From assembly GCA_014529385.2 (NCBI GenBank), contig CM043946.1:19177077-19241076 (forward strand): a DNA stretch of 64,000 bases. Reading direction: 5' to 3'. The translations under genes and the position numbers were made by a program. Position 1 is the stretch's first letter; every line of letters begins with the position of its first letter. This document shows positions 1 through 10,563 of the stretch, one piece after another. Below the pieces are notes generated by a model. It saw only the letters and a program-made list of their open reading frames with translations, had not been told where the DNA came from and did no database searches. Origin of the DNA: Adiantum capillus-veneris. Its lineage: Eukaryota > Streptophyta > Polypodiopsida > Polypodiales > Pteridaceae.

Positions 1-395
1 TTTGTAGGTCCACCTGGTTGTAAAAGATTTCCTGCACTGGTACTTCCCACCGGATCAAAAATCAATCTCCTTCTTGCCATTAATGCATGTTGAATAACTG
101 CAACCGCAAACAGCCATGAAAATATATCCTGTTCTTCATTTGCTACTTCTTCTTCTTCCCATCTATCACTTAGATAATCCTCTACGCCATCCAAATCCTC
201 CACAATATCATCTGAATCTTCCCCTACAGAAACTCGATGCATCGCAGTATAATCCAAAATTCCTTGCAGTTCCGAACGTTGACCATCTCGCCCATACAAC
301 TGTCGAAACCTCCTAGCAATAGACCTTGTCCAATACGAGAATGTATCCTCCTTTGCTTCCTCTAGAGTGCAGCCAACTACCCATACCAACTCACA
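1..395 (-). CDS. Unidentified partial open frame running off the left edge
   Basis: Reading the minus strand, a frame stays open from a TAG at 396-398 down to base 1, about 131 codons, without a clear start. Its first half is basic and polar. A strongly acidic stretch in the middle (DSDDIVEDLDGVEDYLSD, then WEEEE) is followed by a hydrophobic, alanine-rich segment and an RRR cluster, ending at the window edge. I do not recognise a family. The next frame over continues upstream (VEWTEDVQNSVSWYG), so a frameshift or splice may lie near 390-400. It could be an exon of a host gene, a transposase N-terminus or another element's ORF. The adjoining pararetrovirus relic ends near 772 and does not account for it. 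Confidence 0.35.
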
Positions 396-771
396 CTATT
401 TTGAACATCCTCCGTCCATTCAACTAAACCTTACACTGCCACAGCATTCGCTCCTACAATAGAAACTTGAATCCGTCCATGCTACATCACACTTACACCG
501 TGATCGCCAAGTGTTAAGGCATAGACATTCAGAATAGACAACACACAGAAATCAGAATGGAACTGGAACTGGAACACAAAAACTGACAACAGACTAAATC
601 CACCATAACTTCTGCCTTCATATTCCCAAGAAGATATTGATCGACAGTTCAATAGTTCGATAAGACTAATGGGCAACGCCCTTTCCCAAGAACACCTCTT
701 GGAATCCCAAAAGTACAAAAGTTAACATTCCTGTTTTCACTAAGGTAAAACATCCCAAAATTCCTAGGCTT
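396..771. other. Unassigned stretch left of the pararetrovirus relic
   Basis: No recognisable gene, LTR end or repeat. Similarity to the other pararetrovirus copies stops near 772, so this is either the original insertion-site sequence or the product of a later rearrangement. Open frames here are short and show no conserved motif. Confidence 0.4.
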
Positions 772-1002
772 AACACTAGTTTGTTGTGTTAGCAACACTC
801 TAATTTCTTCCAATTCTTTAGAGTATCTTCTTTCTTTCATTTGGAACCATTGCTGGATTTTTTCTTCCTTTTGAGGGTCAGGGAGAGTGGCAATCATCCC
901 CCGAGAAGAAGAGCACCTCTAGCTTTTGTGCTTACCTGGTAAGCTGTAGTCTTGACATAAAATTGCATAGATAAATCAGGTAAAATAGTGAAAGGGAGTT
1001 AC

Positions 1003-1341
1003 CTAAGATACCAAATCTGCACCAAGTGTAAGATCTGTATTTGGGTGAGGGTGCAGATATAGGGTAATCAGAAACATAGCTTTTCTAACAACAATTTTGG
1101 AAGAGACTACCTTTTGTATTTTCCCTCTGGTATTATTGGCATATGAAACTGTAATTCTAGAAGGGAGATATTGAATCAAGTGTGGTGGAACAAGGGCTTG
1201 ATTAATATAGGACATTACAGAGCCTGAGTCCCATAGAGCATCAACATGGAATGATTGTGTGTGAGGAAACTTGATCCAAACTTCCGAATAGAATGCTCTA
1301 TTGAATTTGGCATCAAAGTGAATCACATTACATGCATTCAT
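1003..1341 (-). pseudogene. Pararetroviral aspartic protease domain, copy A
   Basis: A 112-residue frame containing the retropepsin signature DALWDSGSVMSYI (catalytic D-S-G-S about residue 39) and, near its end, the second conserved element LTLGADLV. This protease normally releases coat protein and RT/RNase H from the polyprotein. The same domain recurs at 15686-15928 (copy B) and 17147-17467 (copy C) with clear residue identity, including the upstream segment NACNVIHFDAKFNRAFYSE. The catalytic triad is intact here, but the frame ends in a stop right after the LGAD motif and is not joined to RT, so it is a relic. Confidence 0.8.
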
Positions 1342-1763
1342 AATATGCTCGGGTACCCAATCACTTACAGGTTCAGTAGCTACCTAATGCATGGATACAA
1401 TGTCAGAGAGATTAGTAGCAATAACATAGGTTTGATCAACCTTGGCTTCAATAGCAGCAAGCCGAGATTCTATTATTGTGATGCGTTGACTCAGGTCATT
1501 GCAATCTAGATCTATATCTTTGATAGCATCTAGAAAAGCTTTATCATTCTTATTGCATCCTGAATAAATTAAGATGCATGCTCCATTGGTGATTGTCTTG
1601 GAAAAGAAGTTGAAGCAAAGGCCTATTTAGTAGCTTTATAAGATCGTATTACCGACGGTGGTTGGTCGATAAAATCATCTCGTTGCTTCATTTTTTGCTT
1701 CCATTCAGGTTGATTTACAATGTCAACATTTCTCTCAACCATACTTCTGAAGAGTGGTAGTGG

Positions 1764-1768
1764 CCGAT
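1764..1768. repeat. Left target-site duplication of G1 (ccgat)
   Basis: The five bases ccgat immediately left of the G1 LTR match ccgat at 10564-10568 immediately right of the other LTR. The pararetrovirus sequence reads through this point in uninterrupted copy B (gtggccgatagcg near 16350), confirming the insertion site. Confidence 0.95.
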
Positions 1769-3393
1769 TGTAATGGAATTTGCCTATTCAATTTGAGAAT
1801 AGCGGAATTTAATGAGAGTACTTTCAAGAAATGATTTTGTGAGCATAGCGGGTATACATAATTGAAGATAGCAACATAATCATAGCAATTAGTTAACTTG
1901 GCATAGAAAATACTTTTGCAAGAGAGAGAGTTTAGAGAACATGACAACAATTGAGGACCGGATTTATGTGGAGCCGGTCCCCCCTCCAATAGGCATTTGT
2001 ATTATGATTTCTCCCATAAAGAGAGACTTGTTACAATACAGTCTTTGTGTTCCTTGTGACCTAGGTGATGCCATGAAGATGGAAGGCTTCATGCACCACA
2101 AACATAACATAAACTTGAAGAAAGCTTTAACTATCCCAAGCCTCAGTCCCAAGACCTCAAACACCTTCGAAGGTGGAGAGAGCTAGCAGGGAATGAGGGT
2201 AGGGAAGAGGAAGAAGAAACATTTCGTAGGAGAAAGAATTAGTTCCTCACTTATCATACTCTTGTTGCTAGCATACATAATAGCATAGTAATGAAGAAGA
2301 AGGAGATGGCAAGCTTAAGCATTGAAGCATGGCTCTTGGTTGGATTTGCACTCCATAGCCAAGAGTGTTGGTGTAGTCTCTCAACCTCTACTTGCTTGGA
2401 GAGGGAGCTCTTGCACTTTGCATATCACACAATGAGAGTGCTTGTGAGTGTGTGTGGGTGAGTATACCCCCTAGGCACCCCCCTAGCTTGCTTGGGTCGC
2501 CCCCCCTTGTAGCTCATGCCTGAAGCTCATTGGACCCCTCCAGGCCTAGCCAATCACAAGCAGGAGCCATTACAAGCAACATGGGTAGCCTTGGGACAAG
2601 TGTCCCCCTTTCCCCTTTGAGAGAGAGAGGACTTGATAAATGCTAAAACAATTAGATAATTCATGTAATTTATCATTGGACCCCTTTGAAGCCTAGCCAA
2701 TAGGCTTCAAGCAACACATGAAGGTAACATGGGTAGGGGCCTGAAATGTGTCCTTGCTGCCTCTTCAAGATGGGCTTCCCTTGTGTGTGTGAGTGGGTGT
2801 TCTCTCTCTAGGCCCTAGGAAAAGGGCTCGCCCCCCCTCTTGTAGGAATGCTTTTGACTTTTAGGTGATCAAGCACCTTACTCACCAAGCATGACAAAGC
2901 ACTTGAACTAGGGGGGTTCCCACAAGCATCTCAGGCAAGCTTCTCAAGGCACCTCAAGTACTTTAATCATGCAGCAAGTCAAGCACCTCAAGCATGGAGC
3001 CAGTCAAGCACCTCAAGCATCTTAATCAAGCACCTCAAGCATGAAAAACACCTCAAGCATGACAAGCACCTCAAGCAGGACAAGCACCTCGAGCTTGGGC
3101 CGGGTTCCCACCTCAAGCTCAGCCCTAGCTTACTTAAGGTCAAAAGGACTTTTACACACATTTATTGGAGGTCTTCAATGAAGCTAACCCTAAGGTCTTA
3201 TGCTCCATTGGTTAGCCTTGCTCTTTGATAGACCATCTCCCTTTTGGGCCCCTTTACATTGGCCCCGTGTTGAGATAGATCTAAAAGCACATACCTATAT
3301 CTTAACACTTGTTCCCGTTTATTCTCCCACATTAAGTGATCAATTTAATATGAGAAAATCATTTGGGTTAGTTAGATATTAGATTTTATGACA
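1769..3393 (-). repeat. 3' LTR of G1
   Basis: 1625 bp, starting tgtaatgg and ending ttatgaca on the plus strand (TG...CA). It is nearly identical to 8937-10563. Differences seen include aaaata/acaata, caacaa/caaaaa, gtagtc/gtaggc, gaaatg/gacatg, gatcaa/gataaa and two one-base length changes in c and g runs. Confidence 0.95.
2930..3115. repeat. Minisatellite inside the G1 LTR (aagcacctcaagcat units)
   Basis: The 15-20-bp unit aagcacctcaagcat(g) recurs imperfectly about eight times. The same array is in the other LTR at about 10098-10283. It is part of the LTR and not a separate insertion. Confidence 0.8.
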
Positions 3394-3752
3394 TTACCTC
3401 TCTCTTGAAATCATAGTCGTCCTCGACTATGAGGTAGAAGAGATAAAGTCTTAGTCATTAGTCAATCGTACTTAGCGCGTAAAGGATCCCTTTTTACCCT
3501 ACGACATCTTTCCAAGATGGATGACTAATCCATTTGGTGCTTGGGAGACATAGCTGCCGCAAGCATGTCTGCTCTTTAGTCCATTTCATTCTCCCAAAGT
3601 AGAGTGACAAATTCTACTTGGTGTTTGAGAGACGTCGTCATCACAAACATGATTCTAAGCATGCATACTAGTTAAATTTGTGCACAATTAAAAAGAGGAC
3701 TAGTCATATAAGACAAAAACATGAGGTATTTAAAAGAAATTTGTACATTTGC
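3394..3752 (-). other. G1 region between pol stop and 3' LTR, with polypurine tract
   Basis: The minus strand reads caagagagaggtaa directly before the LTR's TGTCAT, a purine-rich tract suited to priming plus-strand DNA. Next to it, 3412-3431 is an 8-bp-arm inverted repeat (catagtcg-tcct-cgactatg). The rest shows no long open frame. Confidence 0.7.
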
Positions 3753-6700
3753 TTACTCTAATGTAGCATTGTAAGCATTGACAAGGTTCATACTATCCTT
3801 AAGTTGTACTCCTTGCATCCATTTAGCATCTTCAAAAGGATAATTTTTGAACTTAATAAGATACCGTCGGATAATCTTACCATGTCGTAGTACCTTGTCT
3901 TCATGCCGAGGGATAGCTTCGGGTTGTAGCACCTCTTCTTGGTCTTCAACTTCGGGAGGGTCTTCAATAATTGGTTCAATTGGTGGCTCTCCTTTGTAGG
4001 GCTTAAGTAAGCTTACATGAAAGGCATTGTGTATAAGCCAATGGTTGGGCAACTTGATTTGATAAGCCGTCTCATTGATAGGCTTCAAGATTTGGAAAGG
4101 ACCATAGTATCTTTTTGCTAGTTTAGCATAATACTTTTGATGGCCCGTAGGATTTTTGCCCGTCGTTTGCCTTAATCGAGCCTTAGGAAACTTGAGTAAG
4201 ACCCAATCATTTTCTTTGAACATTAAGGCTCTTCTGTGCTTATCAGCAGCAGCTTTTTGCCTTTGTTGAGAGATGGCTATAGCCTCCCTAATCTTTTGAA
4301 AAGATTCTTGTAGGTCACGGCTATACTCATCGGCGGCGAAGATCTTCCCATGTACTTTCAGTAGCAAGGGACTTTTAGGTCTTCCTTCTATGATCTCGAA
4401 AGGTGCTTTGCCCGTAGAAGTATGTACAGTATTATTGTAGGCATACTCTACTAGCGGTAAATACTTTTCCCATTGTGAGCGTTGATCTACTTCGGTAACA
4501 TAAGTCTTGAGTAGATCGAGTATCGTAAGATTGGCTATCTCACTTTGGCCATCCGTTTGTGGGTGATAGGCCGAAGAGAAATTCAATCTTGTTCCTAGAT
4601 TTTCAAAGAGACCTTTCCAGAAATTACTGATCATTCTAGGATCTCTATCTGACACGATGGATGTGGGTAATCCATGGTGTTTGAAAATCTGAGATATGAA
4701 GAGAGTTGCCATTTGATGTGCCTTAATAGTCTTTTTGACAGGAATAAAATGTGCTTTCTTGCTAAACCTGTCGACTATTGTCCATATTCCTGTATTCCCA
4801 TGGATAGACTTGGGTAATCCAAAGATGAAATCCATGGATATACTCTCCCATGGTGAATTTGGAATAGGCAATGGCTGGAGTAATCCAGGTTGCTTCCCTC
4901 TATCATACTTGGTCTTTTGGCATACTACACATTTTGAAACATACTCTTGTATGTCCACTTTCATGGTAGGCCAATAGAAATACGTCTCTACTCCTCGGAG
5001 AGTAGGTTGAATACCTCTATGCCCTACATATGGAGGAGCATGGGATTCATACATAACCTTCTCACGAAGGGAATGGGTAACACATAGCCTATTGCCGTGG
5101 AGAAGATAACCATCCTGCAAGGTGAATGGTTCCTCTTTCTTCCCCAAAGCAAGGGCTGACATTATGTCTCTAAAGTCAGGGTCAGTAGCATACTCATCTA
5201 TCATAGAGGATAGATCATTGTGAGTAGCTATAGACACCGCATTAACTTTTGGTCGTCGTGAAAGTGCATCGGCAACTTGATTGTGCTTACCAGCTATGTG
5301 AGCAATATGGAAATTAAATTGCGAAAGAAAATTTGCCCACCTCATTTGTTTGTCGGAAAGCTTGGTTTGCGTCATGAAATACTTGAGACTTTGGTGTTCG
5401 GTTCGTAGGATAAATGGAGTCCCCAATAGGTAGTGCTTCCATGTGTCTAGGGCATGTAGAACAGCTAAAAGCTCTTTCTCATAAATGCCCAAGACTCGTT
5501 CATCACCATTGTGCCTTCGGCTCTCATATGCTATGGCATGCCCTTCTTGAAGCAAAACCGCTCCAAGGCAATCACCACAAGCATCACATTGGACCTCAAA
5601 TGGCTTTGAGAGATCCGGAAGCACGAGGACTGGTTGGGAAGTAAGCTTCTCTTTGAGTTTTTCAAAAGCATTTTGCTCCTTAGCAGTCCATACAAACTTA
5701 ACGTTCCTCTTGGTTAAGTCGTGTAGTGGTCCTGCTACTTGAGAGAATTTTGCTATGAAGCGTCTATAGTATGCACACATACCAATAAAGCTTCTTAGCT
5801 CATGTAGATTCCTTGGGTTAGGCCATGATTTTATTACCTCTAACTTTGATGGATCCATACGAATACCATCGTGAGAGATAATATGGCCTAGATATTGAAT
5901 CTCTTGAAGGAAGAATTCACTTTTCTTTTGGTTGAGAAAAAGTTTGTTCTCCCTCAAGGCTTGAAAAATCACTTGGAGATGTTGCTTATGTTCCTCCAAA
6001 GACTTGGAGTAGATGATGATATCATCGAAGAACACTCCAGTGAATTTTTGATATGGTCTAAAAATTTTCTCCATCAAACGATTGAACGTAGTTGGTGCAT
6101 TAGTCAAGCCAAAAGGCATGACTAGATATTCATAAAGACCAAATGTTGTGCGAAACGCGGTCTTTAAGATATCCTCATCCACTATCCTTATTTGATGATA
6201 GCCACTCTTAAGGTCAATCCTACTGAAGTAGGTAGAGCCTTGTAGCTTATCAAACAGATCTTCTACCCGAGGTACGGGAAATCTGTTTTTGATAGTGATA
6301 TGGTTTAGTGCTCGATAGTCCACACACATACGGTATGTACCATCTTTCTTTTGCACTAAAAGGACTGGAGAACAAAAGGGAGAGGAACTAGGCCTCACCA
6401 TCCCTTTGTCTACCAGCTCTTGTACTTGCCTCATGATCTCCTCTTGTTGAGCTTGTGAGACTCGATAAGGAGGTTTGTTAGGCGGTGAGCTTCCTGGAAG
6501 GAGCTCAATACGATGGTCATCATCCCCTCGTTTTGGAGGTAGGTCCATAGGGATATCATCGATGAACACATCTTGGAATCCTTTTAGAAAAGTAGACAAG
6601 TCTAACTCTTCTTGATTCCTATCATTTCCATTTGATGAAACATTATTAGCTTTTAGAGACTCTTTGACATAAATCATGTACGCAGAAACTGAGCTCTTCA

Positions 6701-6830
6701 TTGATTTATCAAAAGAAAGAGGATTTACAAGTGGAATAGTGCGACCACGCTCACTAGCATCTATATACATGTTCTTTCCCCTGTAGGTGAAGTAAATTCT
6801 CCTTTCAGGGAACTTCATGTTGGCAGCCAT
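3753..6830 (-). CDS. pol: G1 pol: reverse transcriptase, RNase H, integrase, chromodomain-like C-terminus
   Basis: A 1025-residue frame without stops. It begins within the protease-RT linker and is in frame with the protease ORF except for one TAG at 6864-6866. RT is at about residues 110-400, with YRMCVDYRALN, RIDLKSGYHQ and FFDDIII. RNase H is at about 405-530, with its third acidic residue changed (RTEHQSL). The integrase zinc module (YESHAPPYVGH ... CVVC) is at about 600-650. The integrase core has SMDFIFGL, VSDRDPRM and GQSEIANL, so D, D and E are all present. A chromatin-targeting-type tail (LRHGKIIRRYLIKFKNYP) at about 980-1005 marks it as a chromovirus. The enzymes copy the RNA genome and insert the cDNA. 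The length and order are normal for plant chromoviruses. Confidence 0.93.
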   Translation of the reverse strand: MAANMKFPERRIYFTYRGKNMYIDASERGRTIPLVNPLSFDKSMKSSVSAYMIYVKESLKANNVSSNGNDRNQEELDLSTFLKGFQDVFIDDIPMDLPPKRGDDDHRIELLPGSSPPNKPPYRVSQAQQEEIMRQVQELVDKGMVRPSSSPFCSPVLLVQKKDGTYRMCVDYRALNHITIKNRFPVPRVEDLFDKLQGSTYFSRIDLKSGYHQIRIVDEDILKTAFRTTFGLYEYLVMPFGLTNAPTTFNRLMEKIFRPYQKFTGVFFDDIIIYSKSLEEHKQHLQVIFQALRENKLFLNQKKSEFFLQEIQYLGHIISHDGIRMDPSKLEVIKSWPNPRNLHELRSFIGMCAYYRRFIAKFSQVAGPLHDLTKRNVKFVWTAKEQNAFEKLKEKLTSQPVLVLPDLSKPFEVQCDACGDCLGAVLLQEGHAIAYESRRHNGDERVLGIYEKELLAVLHALDTWKHYLLGTPFILRTEHQSLKYFMTQTKLSDKQMRWANFLSQFNFHIAHIAGKHNQVADALSRRPKVNAVSIATHNDLSSMIDEYATDPDFRDIMSALALGKKEEPFTLQDGYLLHGNRLCVTHSLREKVMYESHAPPYVGHRGIQPTLRGVETYFYWPTMKVDIQEYVSKCVVCQKTKYDRGKQPGLLQPLPIPNSPWESISMDFIFGLPKSIHGNTGIWTIVDRFSKKAHFIPVKKTIKAHQMATLFISQIFKHHGLPTSIVSDRDPRMISNFWKGLFENLGTRLNFSSAYHPQTDGQSEIANLTILDLLKTYVTEVDQRSQWEKYLPLVEYAYNNTVHTSTGKAPFEIIEGRPKSPLLLKVHGKIFAADEYSRDLQESFQKIREAIAISQQRQKAAADKHRRALMFKENDWVLLKFPKARLRQTTGKNPTGHQKYYAKLAKRYYGPFQILKPINETAYQIKLPNHWLIHNAFHVSLLKPYKGEPPIEPIIEDPPEVEDQEEVLQPEAIPRHEDKVLRHGKIIRRYLIKFKNYPFEDAKWMQGVQLKDSMNLVNAYNATLE

Positions 6831-6863
6831 GCGATCAAACCATGGTGCCCCTAGGATAACATC

Positions 6864-7604
6864 CTAATGTTGGAGGGGAGAGATGAAGAAGTCTTCTTTG
6901 TCGACATAGCTTTGGACATGAAGCCTCAACTTCCCAATCAAGGGAGTAACGGAGGCTTGTTGTCCCTTGAAAGCTGCATCAACTGTTACTATATCTCCCA
7001 TCTCAAAAGCTTGAATGCCCAACTTGGTGGCCAACTCTATTGATATGAAATTGAGAGTAGAGCCAGGGTCAAACAAGATGAAGGCATCATGCTCTCTTAC
7101 CTTTCCCCAAGCATAGGAGAGTGATGATCCTTTGCAATGAGCATCCTCTTTTGGAGCTTCGATGGTGGAAGCCCTAGGAGTCTCATTGCGAGTATTCTTC
7201 TTGGGCCAAGAACGATAGCCATGTCCTTGCTCCCCACACTCGAAACACTTATGGTCCTTGCGAAAAGCTTCAAGCTCTTCAGGAGAGAGTTTGTTTTTAC
7301 CTTTGTAAACTCCCTTCTCCTTGGACCGATTGTTGTTGTTGTTGTTGGAAGTGCCTTGGGAATTATTTTGAGCATTGGATTTCCCCTTTGCATCATTTTT
7401 ATCTTTGTTTTCCATGGTCTTGACATTACATCTAGCCCCTTGATGGAAATTGATGCGTGAAGCAACCATGGTGTGGTGGATTACTTCGGTAATAGTACCG
7501 AGCCGTTGAGAGTTGATATATTCGGCCATCTCGCACAGAATTGTTGTCTTTGCTCGGCAAAGTCTATCTTTTGAAAGACAGTAGCTTTGAGATGTAAATC
7601 CCAA
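6864..7604 (-). pseudogene. gag-pro: G1 gag C-terminus and aspartic protease
   Basis: A 246-residue frame. It opens in the wrong phase and becomes gag-like at EMAEYINSQ. A CCHC-type knuckle follows (CFECGEQGHGYRSW), with tryptophan in place of the last cysteine. After a linker comes the retropepsin motif FILFDPGSTLNFIS (DPGS is a variant common in plant gypsy elements). The frame stops at 6864-6866 in a TAG followed in the same frame by DVILGAPWF, the normal end of the protease, so a single substitution split the polyprotein. The upstream gag frame (7481-8521) joins it only through a frameshift near 7535. Gag packages RNA and the protease matures the particle. Confidence 0.85.
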
Positions 7605-8521
7605 AACTTATCTACATACTTGTTGATAGACTCATGAGAGAGGAGCTTCAAGCCGCGCCATTCGGTAAGAACTTTATCTTTAGTATCGCTTGGAAGAAAT
7701 TGCTTCATGATGGAAACTCGTAGAGTTTTCCATGTCTTTGGGGCTTCTCCATTGCCATGAAGGCTAGCCCACCATTGACGAGATGATTTTTGGAAGTGCA
7801 TAGCTACATGGCGTAGCTTGGAGGACTCTGTGAAGCCCTCGTCCCCAAAGGCCGCATCAAATTGCTGGATGAAGGCCAACACTTTGTCGGTAGCACCAAA
7901 GGTGCCATCGTAGGTGAGAAAAGAGATACTCTTTCCTCCCTCCTTGAACTTCTTTAGCTTTTGTGACCTTCGCCATGCAGGAAATGATTTGCGATGCCCT
8001 CCCCTCTTGTATTCTCTAGGAGAATAGCCATAACTTTCATCGGAAGAGAAGGAAGGTGAAGAAGAAGGAGAAGAGGGTGACCTCTTCCTAGCCCTTTTCT
8101 TCCTTTGTTTCCTCTCTTGCCTTTGAGAGTGATGAGGAGAAGGACTATGGGTTGCTCTTTTCCTCTTGGGAGGAGTAGGCGATCGTCTAGACCGCCTTCT
8201 TCGTGGAGCCACATCTTCAGAAGAACTTAGACTTTCATTGCTTTCTTTCTCTTTGGATTCCTCCTCTCGAATGGGAGAGAGTCTTCTTTTGGGGGTCTCT
8301 TCAAGAGGCCTCCTAAGCTCTCTCTCCTCTTGGAGAGGAAGGGAAATTCCATAGGCACGAAGTTGTTGAGTAACTTCGGCTTGCAAGGTAGGGTTGCCCA
8401 TAGCTTGTTGCAACCTAGTCACAAGATAATTCACAAACATGGGAGCATCATCATTAGCACCTTCATGTGCAAAATCAAAGCTATCAATGTTCATTCTACT
8501 CTCTTGATTATTGTCAGCCAT
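7481..8521 (-). pseudogene. gag: G1 gag, N-terminal and capsid part
   Basis: A 346-residue frame starting MADNNQESRM, chosen because it is the first ATG downstream of the primer site and begins the gag reading. Residues about 70-170 are rich in Arg, Ser, Lys and Pro (RRRRSRRSPTPPKRKR and similar), resembling an SR-type region, which is unusual next to the compact capsid that follows. The capsid part (about 195-330) has the retrotransposon gag pattern (LRHVAMHFQKSSRQWWASL). Near FAEQRQQFCA the frame slips: the gag continuation MAEYINSQ lies one phase over, so bases are missing near 7530-7545. The product would be a truncated capsid. Confidence 0.85.
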
Positions 8522-8922
8522 GTTAACAAAATTTTATGTATGTACTTAGTGTATGCTTTGGCAATTCAAAACCTTAGTTGCCACTCCTCTTAGCCTTTGA
8601 AAATCGGCTCTTAAGTATCTACACCCACGGCTCAAAGTGGTTAATTATAGAGAGTAGAGGAGTAGGTCTAACATAGCAGAGTTGCCAAGGGCTAGCTCCT
8701 TTCGGACTTCTTATGGCTCAATAATGGTAAAGCCGTAGGCAAGTCTAAAAAGACTCCATTATTAAGTCCAAAGCTCCCGAGGTGTGCACCATCCCCCACA
8801 TAGTGGGCTTAACAAAACCGGTATTAGATCCCAGTTCCACTTACTCTATTATAATTAACAACATCAACCATTTATAGGCTACTTAAGGACCTCTCTTCTT
8901 AAGCAAGAAAAGAGAAACCAAA
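8522..8922 (-). other. G1 5' leader
   Basis: About 400 bp between primer-binding site and gag start with no coding signal. It contains several short stop-rich frames only, as expected for a leader. Confidence 0.7.
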
Positions 8923-8935
8923 TGCTCTGATACCA
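8923..8935 (-). promoter_or_regulatory. G1 primer-binding site (initiator tRNA-Met)
   Basis: The minus strand reads tggtatcagagca one base inside the 5' LTR. This is the classic plant primer site complementary to the 3' end of initiator tRNA-Met, and it fixes the element's orientation. Confidence 0.93.
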
Positions 8936-8936
8936 A

Positions 8937-10563
8937 TGTAATGGAATTTGCCTATTCAATTTGAGAATAGCGGAATTTAATGAGAGTACTTTCAAGAAAT
9001 GATTTTGTGAGCATAGCGGGTATACATAATTGAAGATAGCAACATAATCATAGCAATTAGTTAACTTGGCATAGACAATACTTTTGCAAGAGAGAGAGTT
9101 TAGAGAACATGACAAAAATTGAGGACCGAATTTATGTGGAGCCGGTCCCCCCTCCAATAGGCATTTGTATTATGATTTCTCCCATAAAGAGAGACTTGTT
9201 ACAATACAGTCTTTGTGTTCCTTGTGACCTAGGTGATGCCATGAAGATGGAAGGCTTCATGCACCACAAACATAACATAAACTTGAAGAAAGCTTTAACT
9301 ATCCCAAGCCTCAGTCCCAAGACCTCAAACACCTTCGAAGGTGGAGAGAGCTAGCAGGGAATGAGGGTAGGGAAGAGGAAGAAGAAACATTTCGTAGGAG
9401 AAAGAATTAGTTCCTCACTTATCATACTCTTGTTGCTAGCATACATAATAGCATAGTAATGAAGAAGAAGGAGATGGCAAGCTTAAGCATTGAAGCATGG
9501 CTCTTGGTTGGATTTGCACTCCATAGCCAAGAGTGTTGGTGTAGGCTCTCAACCTCTACTTGCTTGGAGAGGGAGCTCTTGCACTTTGCATATCACACAA
9601 TGAGAGTGCTTGTGAGTGTGTGTGGGTGAGTATACCCCCTAGGCACCCCCCTAGCTTGCTTGGGTTCGCCCCCCCTTGTAGCTCATGCCTGAAGCTCATT
9701 GGACCCCTCCAGGCCTAGCCAATCACAAGCAGGAGCCATTACAAGCAACATGGGTAGCCTTGGGACAAGTGTCCCCCTTTCCCCTTTGAGAGAGAGAGGA
9801 CTTGATAAATGCTAAAACAATTAGATAATTCATGTAATTTATCATTGGACCCCTTTGAAGCCTAGCCAATAGGCTTCAAGCAACACATGAAGGTAACATG
9901 GGTAGGGGCCTGACATGTGTCCTTGCTGCCTCTTCAAGATGGGCTTCCCTTGTGTGTGTGAGTGGGTGTTCTCTCTCTAGGCCCTAGGAAAAGGGCTCGC
10001 CCCCCCTCTTGTAGGAATGCTTTTGACTTTTAGGTGATCAAGCACCTTACTCACCAAGCATGACAAAGCACTTGAACTAGGGGGGGTTCCCACAAGCATC
10101 TCAGGCAAGCTTCTCAAGGCACCTCAAGTACTTTAATCATGCAGCAAGTCAAGCACCTCAAGCATGGAGCCAGTCAAGCACCTCAAGCATCTTAATCAAG
10201 CACCTCAAGCATGAAAAACACCTCAAGCATGACAAGCACCTCAAGCAGGACAAGCACCTCGAGCTTGGGCCGGGTTCCCACCTCAAGCTCAGCCCTAGCT
10301 TACTTAAGGTCAAAAGGACTTTTACACACATTTATTGGAGGTCTTCAATGAAGCTAACCCTAAGGTCTTATGCTCCATTGGTTAGCCTTGCTCTTTGATA
10401 GACCATCTCCCTTTTGGGCCCCTTTACATTGGCCCCGTGTTGAGATAGATCTAAAAGCACATACCTATATCTTAACACTTGTTCCCGTTTATTCTCCCAC
10501 ATTAAGTGATAAATTTAATATGAGAAAATCATTTGGGTTAGTTAGATATTAGATTTTATGACA
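8937..10563 (-). repeat. 5' LTR of G1
   Basis: 1627 bp with TG...CA ends, nearly identical to 1769-3393. It must carry the element's promoter, but I did not locate a convincing TATA box by eye. Confidence 0.95.

Larger units (their letters stand above)
772..1768 (-). pseudogene. Endogenous pararetrovirus copy A, downstream part (protease and start of reverse transcriptase)
   Basis: This is the 3' part of copy A, cut off from its 5' part (10564-13786) by gypsy element G1. Reading right to left it holds the linker after the coat protein, a short coiled-coil-like stretch (ESRLAAIEAKVDQ), the protease, and the N-terminal part of the reverse transcriptase polyprotein (MIATLPDPQKEE at 897 downwards). 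Similarity to copy B is lost near 772, so the RT core and RNase H are absent. Several stops interrupt the polyprotein frame. Family-level assignment to Caulimoviridae rests on the protease-RT order and on the movement protein and YIDD motifs in the linked pieces. Confidence 0.8.
1769..10563 (-). mobile_element. Full-length Ty3/gypsy chromovirus G1, inserted in pararetrovirus copy A
   Basis: An 8795-bp element on the minus strand: 5' LTR 8937-10563, tRNA-Met primer site, gag, protease, RT, RNase H, integrase with a chromodomain-like tail, polypurine tract, 3' LTR 1769-3393, and a perfect 5-bp target duplication. By eye the LTRs differ at about six substitutions and two single-base indels over about 1625 bp, so the insertion is recent relative to everything else here. 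Gag has a frameshift and one TAG separates protease from RT. RNase H carries RTEHQSL where RTDHQSL is usual. It is probably not autonomous, although its pol frame is otherwise open for 1025 codons. Confidence 0.95.

Noticed and set aside
1941-2186. Plus and minus open frames inside the G1 LTRs, repeated near 9109-9354
   Set aside because: They occur twice only because the LTRs are duplicated; there is no conserved protein motif and the region is LTR.
3412-3431. 8-bp-arm hairpin catagtcg-tcct-cgactatg near the G1 polypurine tract
   Set aside because: A rough count predicts several such hairpins by chance in 64 kb, and it has no covarying relatives.
5414-5644. Plus-strand frames across 4735-6125
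   Set aside because: They are antisense to the G1 pol frame, which carries all RT, RNase H and integrase motifs.
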